Assembly (NCBI RefSeq): GCF_024323335.1
Contig: NC_066583.1
Coordinates: 414,048,031-414,112,030 of the forward strand
From: Lathyrus oleraceus
Lineage: Eukaryota; Streptophyta; Magnoliopsida; Fabales; Fabaceae
DNA: 64,000 bases
Reading direction: 5' to 3'
Shown here piece after piece: positions 58,287 through 64,000 of the stretch. The notes beneath the pieces were generated by a model. It was given only the letters and a program-made list of their open reading frames with translations. It was not told the origin of the DNA and ran no database searches. The first letter of the stretch is position 1; each line of letters begins with the position of its first letter. The translations under genes and the position numbers were made by a program.

Positions 58287-59437
58287 GGTTGGTTTCTAAC
58301 CCCATTGAATACAATGATCCTTCTCCTTCTCCAAATTTTGAATTCCCTGTTTTTGAGGCCGAGGAGGAAAGTGATGAAGAAGTGAGTGATGAATTATCTC
58401 GTCTTCTTGAGCATGATGAAAAGACCATTCAGCCGTTCGATGAGCAGATTGAGTTAGTCAACTTGGGTTCCGAGGATGTTGTGAAGGAAGTCAAGATTGG
58501 GTCTCGACTGTGTCCAGATGTTAAGAAGGGGTTGATTGATCTTCTTCTAGAGTATTCGGATTTGTTTGTTTGGTCCTATCAAGACATGTCTGGTTTAGAT
58601 TCTGAGATTGTGGAGAATAGATTGCCGTTGAATCCAGAATGCCCTCCAGTCAAGCAGAAGTTGAGGAGAACATATCCTGATATGACTGTGAAGATTAGAG
58701 AGGAAGTGCAAAAGCATATTGATGTCGGTATCCTTGTGACCGGTGAGTATCCGCAATGGGTGGCCAATATTGTGCCTGTGCCGAAGAAAGATGGAAAAGT
58801 CCGCATCTGTGTTGATTATAGAGATGTGAGTAAAGCCAGTCCAAAAGATGATTTCCCTCTACCACACATCGATATGTTGGTAGACAACACTGCTAAATTC
58901 AATGTCTTTTCGTTTATGGGAGGATTTTCCGGATATAATCAGATCAAGATGGCACCCAAAGATATGGAGAAGACCACATTCATTACACCTTAGGGGACAT
59001 TCTTTTATAGAGTGATGCCTTTCGGTTTGAAGAATGCTGGTGCAACTTACCAAAGAGAAATGACTACTGTTTTTCATGATATGATGCATAAAGAGAATGA
59101 AGTTTATGTCGATTACATGATTGCTAAATCAACTGGCAAAGAGGAACATGTTGAGCATTTGTCGAAGCTATTCCAGCGTTTGAGGAAGTATAAACTCCAT
59201 TTGAATCCCAATAAGTGTACTTTTGGTGTTCGTTCTGGTATGTTGTTGGGCTTCATTGTCAGCGAGAAGGGTATTGAAGTTGTTTCTGCCAAGGTCAAAG
59301 CAATACAAGAGATGCTTGTGCCCAAAACTGAGAAGCAAGTTAGAGGTTTTCTCGGCCGCTTGAATTATATCTCAAGATTCATTTCACACATGACTGCCAC
59401 ATGTGCGCCTATATGCAAGCTTCTTCGGAAAGATTAG
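58287..59437 (+). pseudogene. pol: Reverse transcriptase of element B, catalytic residues lost
   Basis: After an N-terminal linker (NPIEYNDPSPSPNFEFPVF) the domain runs KDGKVRICVDYRDVSKASPK, a motif A reading FSFMGGFSGYNQIKMAP, a TAG at 58991-58993, MPFGLKNAGATYQREMT, motif C reading VYVDYMIAKS, then LHLNPNKCTFGVRSGMLLGF and RGFLGRLNYISRFISH. Ty3/gypsy reverse transcriptases need Asp in motif A (usually FMDGFSG in this group) and two Asp in motif C (YVDD); here one is Gly and one is Tyr. The frame ends at a TAG 59435-59437. Inactive on several counts. Confidence 0.93.
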
Positions 59438-60536
59438 TCTTGTGATTTGACCAAAGACTGCCAGAAAGCTTTTGATAGTATCAAAGAGTATCTGCTTGAA
59501 CCCCCGAATTTATCTACACCTGTTGAAGGAAGACCGTTGATAATGTATTTGACTGTGCTTGAAGATAGTATGGGTTGTATTCTACCTCAGTAAGAAGTTC
59601 ACCGACTGTGAGACTCGGTATTCTATGCTAGAGAAGACTTGTTGTGCATTCGCTTGGGCTGCTAAGCGTCTGCGTCAGTATATGTTGAATCATACCACAT
59701 GGTTGATATCCAAAATGGATTCAATGAAGTATATATTTGAGAAGCCTACTTTAACTGGGAGAAATGCCTGTTGGCAGATGTTGTTATCGGAGTATGATAT
59801 TGACTACCGATCTCAGAAAGCAATCAAAGGTAGTATCTTGGCTAACCATTTGGCTCACCAACCAATTGAAGATTACGAGTCAATGCATTATGATTTCCCT
59901 GATGAAGAGATCTTGTACTTGAAAATGAAAGATTGTGATGAACCATTGCTTGAAGAAGGGCCAGAACCTGGTTCCCATTGGGGCACGGTATTTGATGGAG
60001 CTGTTAATTAATATGAAAATGGCATTGGGGAAGTAACCATTACTCCTCAAGGCACACATTTTCCCTTTATAGCGAGATTGACTTTAAAGTGTACGAACAA
60101 TATGGAAAAATATGAAGCTTGCATTATGGGGCTCGAAGAGGCCATTGATCTCAGAATCAAATATTTATATGTCTTTGGGGATTCAGCTCTAGTTGTAAAT
60201 CAGATCAAAGGTGAATGGGAGACGAATCAACCCGGTTTGATACCATATAGAGATTATGCGAGGAGGATTTCAACTTTCTTTACAAAAGTTGAGTTTCATC
60301 ATATCCCTCGAAATGAAAACCGGATGGCAGATGCTCTTGCAACGTTGGCATCAATGATTATAGTGAAGTACTGGAATGAGGTTCCTAATTTGACCGTGAT
60401 GCGTCTTGATAGACCAGCTCATATGTTTGATGTTGAAGAAGTCAAAGATGAGAAGTCGTGGTATTACGACATCAAATGTTTCCTCCAATGTCAGATTTAC
60501 CCGTCTGGGGAAACTTTGAAAGATAAGAATACTTAG
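59438..60536 (+). pseudogene. pol: RNase H domains and linker of element B
   Basis: A frameshift with loss of about ten codons near 59585 follows the reverse transcriptase. The gypsy RNase H end (YLSKKFTDCETRYSMLEKTC, WAAKRLRQYM, EYDIDYRSQKAIKGSILANH) is followed by a second, archaeal-type RNase H typical of the Tat branch: VFDGAVN (first Asp) then TAA at 60009-60011, TNNMEKYEACIMGLEEA, where the usual acidic residue of the AEY motif has become Lys, GDSALVVNQIKGEWETN (Asp) and ENRMADALATLASM (Asp). The frame ends at a TAG 60534-60536. Two RNase H domains in one pol is a known Tat/Ogre feature. Confidence 0.9.
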
Positions 60537-61709
60537 AGAAGATTAGTCGGTAATTTCTACTTGAAGAGCGATGTACTGTGCAATAGAAACTTCGACATGG
60601 TTCTGCTCAAATACGTGGATAGACACGAAGCAAACTTGTTGATGACTGAAGTGCATGAAGGTTCCTTTGGTACTCATTCCAATGGACATACAATGGCGAA
60701 AAAGATGTTGTGAGCAGGTTACTATTGGCTGACAATGGAATCCGACTGTTGCAAGTTTGTGAGGAAGTGCCACAAGTGTCAAATATACGCGGATAAGATT
60801 CATGTTCCTCCGACACTATTGAATGTTATTTCTTCCCCATGGCCCTTCTCTATGTGGGGAATGGATATGATTGGGATGATTGAGCTCAAAGCTTTGAATG
60901 GACATCATTTCATTTTGGTGGCAATTGACTACTTCACAAAATGGGTTGAAGCAGCATCGTATGCAAATGTAACCAAGCAAGTTATTGTGAGGTTTGTGAA
61001 GAATCATATTATATACCGTTATGGTGTGCCAAGTAAGATAATTACTGATAATGGATCTAACTTGAACAACAATATGATAGAAGTTCTTTGCAAAGACTTC
61101 AAGATTGCACATCATAATTTTTCTCCCTACAAACGTAAGATGAATGGGGTTGTTGAAGCTGCGAATAAGAACATCAAGAAGATTATTCAGAAGATGGTTG
61201 TGGCATATAAAGATTGGCTTGAGATTCTCCCGTTTGCTTTGCACGGGTATCGTACATCCATCTCCACTTCAACAGGGGCAACCCCTTTCTCTCTTGTTTA
61301 TGGCATGGAAGTTGTGCTCCCCGTAGAGGTTGAGATCCCTTCACTGCATGTGCTCATGGAAGCCAAGTTTACTGAGGCTGAATGGTGTCCGACCAGGTTT
61401 GACCAACTGAATTTGATTGAAGAGAAGAGATTAACTGACATGTGTCATGGTCATTTATATCAGCAGAGGGTGAAGAAAGCTTTTGATAAGAAGGTCAGAC
61501 CTCGTGTATTCAAAGAAGGTGACGTTGTGCTCAAGAAGATTTTATCTTTCAGACCAGATTCTAGGGGAAAATGGACTTCTAATTATGAAGGCTCATATGT
61601 TATTAAGAGAGCCTTTTTAGGCGGTGCTTTGATTCTTACAACTATGGATGGTGAAGAGTTCACTCGTCCTGTGAATGCAAATGCAGTAATGAAATACTTC
61701 GAGGATTAA
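60537..61709 (+). pseudogene. pol: Integrase of element B, core motifs intact, one stop
   Basis: Zinc-binding region HEGSFGTHSNGH ... CCKFVRKCHKCQIYAD, interrupted by a TGA at 60711-60713. From 60735 a 324-codon open frame holds the core with WGMDMIGMIE (Asp), IITDNGSNLNNN (Asp) and NGVVEAANKNI (Glu), ALHGYRTSISTSTGATPFSL, and the C-terminal domain GDVVLKKILSFRPDSRGKW ... TTMDGEEFTRPVNANAV, ending at TAA 61707-61709. The core DDE set is complete, so this is the least damaged enzyme domain of B. D's copy (33060-34203) and F's C-terminal piece align to it. Confidence 0.93.
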
Positions 61710-63232
61710 AGACCCTTGGTGGATTGAAAACCCGAAAGGGCGATCCAGGCAAAAATTAGCGTCTTGGTGGATTGAAAACCCGAAAGGACGATCCAGGCAA
61801 ATATTAGAGACATAAAATAGAAAAATTTATCCCGATAAATTGAGTACCCCACCTTGGGGCAATTTATGCAAAAATTAGGGATTATGGCAAGTAACTGCAT
61901 GCTACTGATCGTCCAGTATTGGAGAAACTTTGTTGAGCACAAGGGTTGATGGTGATTCATTATCCCTAGTGGCGGTGAAAAGCAAAGTGAACATCGAGAG
62001 TTGGTAGAAGGATTAGCGGTCAGTTGTATTTAATGTAACCCTTTTCCATGTAAATTAGCATTTTCAACTTTGTAAAGATCTATGGAGTCTTGTCATTTAC
62101 AAACTACCATTCTATTAATATAATGTTGAGCTTTTATCCAATTGTTTCTACTCTTATTTATTTCAGGAAAATAGTTTTAAATTTTATTATCATCATTTTT
62201 TAAATTAAATTTTTTAATCAAAATCATTTTCTTAAACATATAAAAGCAAGAATTTTTCAGAGGCAGTTCTAAAGCAATATCAACAACATTTCGAAAAAAT
62301 AGCAAGTCTTAAGTGTGGAGCTCTATGGGACCCCCAAGAAGATAACCCTTCAGGTATCCTTAGCTGAGATTGTTGATCCAGTTCCCCTGCAGAGTGTTTG
62401 ATCCCCAGCAGAGCTTCTATACTTTTCCCAGTTGAGTTAGTTGATTCAGTCCCCGGCAGAGTTTGTGTGTTTCTTAGCAGGATTGATTTTCTGTTTTGAT
62501 CTTCAGCAGAGTAAGATCAATTTCCCCAGTAGATCACGTTGGTTTCTCCGCCAATAGCCATCCGACTCACTCCCAGTCAGAGTTTCCTCTTGGTTTCTGA
62601 GCAGCTATTTGTGTTTATCCTCTGTATGGTTGTCTCCCTTTTGATATGATGTTGACCTAAAATTCCCTACAAATTCAATAATATTTCCTTTCCTTAGTAG
62701 ATCTCCTCCTTCCCTAGATAATGTTGAGCCTTTGGGATGTTGATCTCTCTGTTCTCTGGAAGTTGTATCCCTTGTTGTGGATTGACCGAGGATTATACCG
62801 ATGATTCAAATTTTTGCGACACCTTTGTATCCTTTGCGATTGTTTTGTTAGCATAATCATCATATATACAGATACATATACATATACGTATACACTCATA
62901 TAATTTCATGATTATAAAATTTTTTATAATCATATTTGTTGATTCATTGTCTGAGATTCTTATTCTTTGTTATGGCAGTACTTTATCCCCATAAAAATCT
63001 GGCGTTTGTCCTCCTTCAATTGTAGAGTGTCAGCCCCTTAAGCAGAAAGATTTTAACCTTTCTTCCTTCCCCACTGAGTTATTTCCTCGTGGATGATCAT
63101 TGTTTTAGTTTCCTCCCCAGTTGATTACCTGGATGGAATTACTCCCCTTGAGCTATATGCTCATTGGGTTAAGTCTTGATTGACCTTTTCTTTCTAGATC
63201 TTACTTAGATAGATGCTTTTGGTCTCCTGAGA

Positions 63233-63690
63233 GCCTATTACCCAGTAGCCGGTAATATTTTTCTCATGTTTTTCACTTTTTTCCCAATACCCGACAAGAG
63301 CAACTTTTTCTCCCCAGCGGATTCGTTTTCACGTTTCCCTAGGAACTATATCCTTGATATGTTCATCCTAACCGATGACGGATACTTTCTTCCCTTTTCT
63401 TAAGACTATCCTTGATATATTCATCCTAACCGATGAAGGATATTCTCATCCTTGGTATTCTACCCAGAAAAAAGGTAGTTGTAATCCCTATTTTGTTCCC
63501 CAGAGGGTTAATCCCATGATATGTTCATCCTAACGGATGACGGATTTCCTTCTCTTTGCGGTCTTCTACCTAGTAACCGGTAGTTATAAATCCTGCTCTT
63601 CCCATCAACAGAATCTATCCTTGATATGTTCATCCTAACCGATGATGAATTTTCTCTTTGATGGTCTTCTATCCAGTATTCGATAGATGT
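63233..63690 (+). repeat. Hairpin repeat units in the 3' region of B
   Basis: Units resembling CTACCTAGTAACCGGTAG near 63235, 63460, 63566 and 63668, each with pairing CTACC/GGTAG-type arms and mostly followed by wTGTAA or TTATAA. Same motif as 11265-11645 in F. Confidence 0.75.
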
Positions 63691-63870
63691 AATTCCTACT
63701 TTATGTTCAGTTGGTTTATCCTTGATATGTTCATCTTAACCAATGACAGATATCCTCCTTAACAATTCCCTAGGCAAGACTATCCTTAATATGTTCATCT
63801 TAACCGATGATGAATTTTCTTTACTTTGAGTCTATCCTTGATATGTTCACCTTAACCGGTGGAGGATATT
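63350..63870 (+). repeat. GATATGTTCATCCTAACCGATGA array in B
   Basis: About seven interspersed copies of TATCCTTGATATGTTCAT followed by CYTAACCGATGANGGAT, near 63350, 63405, 63510, 63615, 63717, 63780 and 63833, spaced roughly 50-105 bp. Inverse copies are in A at 24045-24350. Confidence 0.85.
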
Positions 63871-64000
63871 CTCATCTTCGGTCCACCAAAATCTTTCGGT
63901 GAATTTCTTACTGAGGTAGTAAATTGCAAAATATTTCTTTCCAATCTCATCTTACTGACCAAGAATGCAACCTATACTATCTTCAAGCACAGTCAAATAC

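Larger units (their letters stand above)
34204..64000 (+). mobile_element. Element B: Ogre-like retrotransposon, interrupted, right end outside
   Basis: Plus-strand element with 5' LTR (34204-38597), primer site, leader, ORF1, gag, protease, intron-like spacer, reverse transcriptase, RNase H, integrase and a long 3' untranslated region that runs off the window. It lies inside D's pol; CAATG at 34199-34203 should be the target duplication. H and C are inserted in it; without them the visible part is about 16.3 kb. All ORFs are broken. Confidence 0.92.
61710..64000 (+). other. 3' untranslated region of B, right end outside the window
   Basis: 2.3 kb without a gene. It starts with two copies of GGTGGATTGAAAACCCGAAA (61717 and 61766), continues through CCCCAGCAGAGT-type repeats (62385-62560), a TATACA-rich run (62865-62900), hairpin units and a GTTCATCCTAACCGATGA array from 63356. 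The polypurine tract and 3' LTR are not reached. Confidence 0.88.

Overview
The window is plant nuclear DNA made almost entirely of LTR retrotransposons nested in one another. I found no host gene, tRNA, rRNA or prokaryotic signal. The very large Ty3/gypsy elements of the Tat/Ogre type (4.4-4.8 kb LTRs, an extra ORF ahead of gag, a tRNA-Arg-like primer site, repeat-rich 3' untranslated regions), the SIRE/Maximus-type Ty1/copia element and the paired palindromes in two LTRs point to a large-genome legume, probably tribe Fabeae (Pisum, Vicia, Lathyrus or Lens). That taxonomic call is inference.

Nesting order, read from broken reading frames and 5-bp target-site duplications (TSDs). The oldest host layer is element D (minus strand, 31787-34203; its upstream part must lie beyond the right edge). 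Two elements entered D: A (minus; internal part and LTRs 22108-31786) went into D's 3' untranslated region, and B (plus, from 34204 past the right edge) went into D's pol gene. Element E (minus, SIRE-like copia, 22107 down to 1107) went into A's 3' LTR. Element F (plus, 1522-17524, TSD GACTT) and element G (only an LTR end, 1-1106) then went into E. Within B, element H (40402-47865, TSD CATGC) split ORF1, and element C (minus, 49353-55424, TSD ACTAC) split gag.

Layout. 1-1106: LTR end of G. 1107-1521: RNase H piece of E. 1522-17524: F, a 16-kb element with both LTRs that keeps gag but has lost protease, reverse transcriptase, RNase H and most of integrase. 17525-22107: the rest of E (reverse transcriptase, integrase, protease, gag, primer site, LTR). 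22108-31786: A, with an LTR part, a deleted 3.5-kb interior (gag and ORF1 pieces) and a full 5' LTR. 31787-34203: D. 34204-64000: B with H and C inside it. B carries ORF1, gag, protease, reverse transcriptase, RNase H and integrase in the usual order, all broken by stops or frameshifts; its right LTR is outside the window.

None of the elements could move on its own proteins. B has lost catalytic residues in reverse transcriptase. F and H have intact LTR pairs but lack the enzymes, so they must have moved on proteins supplied by relatives. H is the youngest insertion: I count about six differences between its two 1722-bp LTRs. The most interesting structures are H's 4-kb interior without recognisable gag or pol, the repeated hairpin and GATGA motifs shared by the 3' regions of separate Ogre-like elements, and paired 14-bp palindromes two helical turns apart in two unrelated LTR families.
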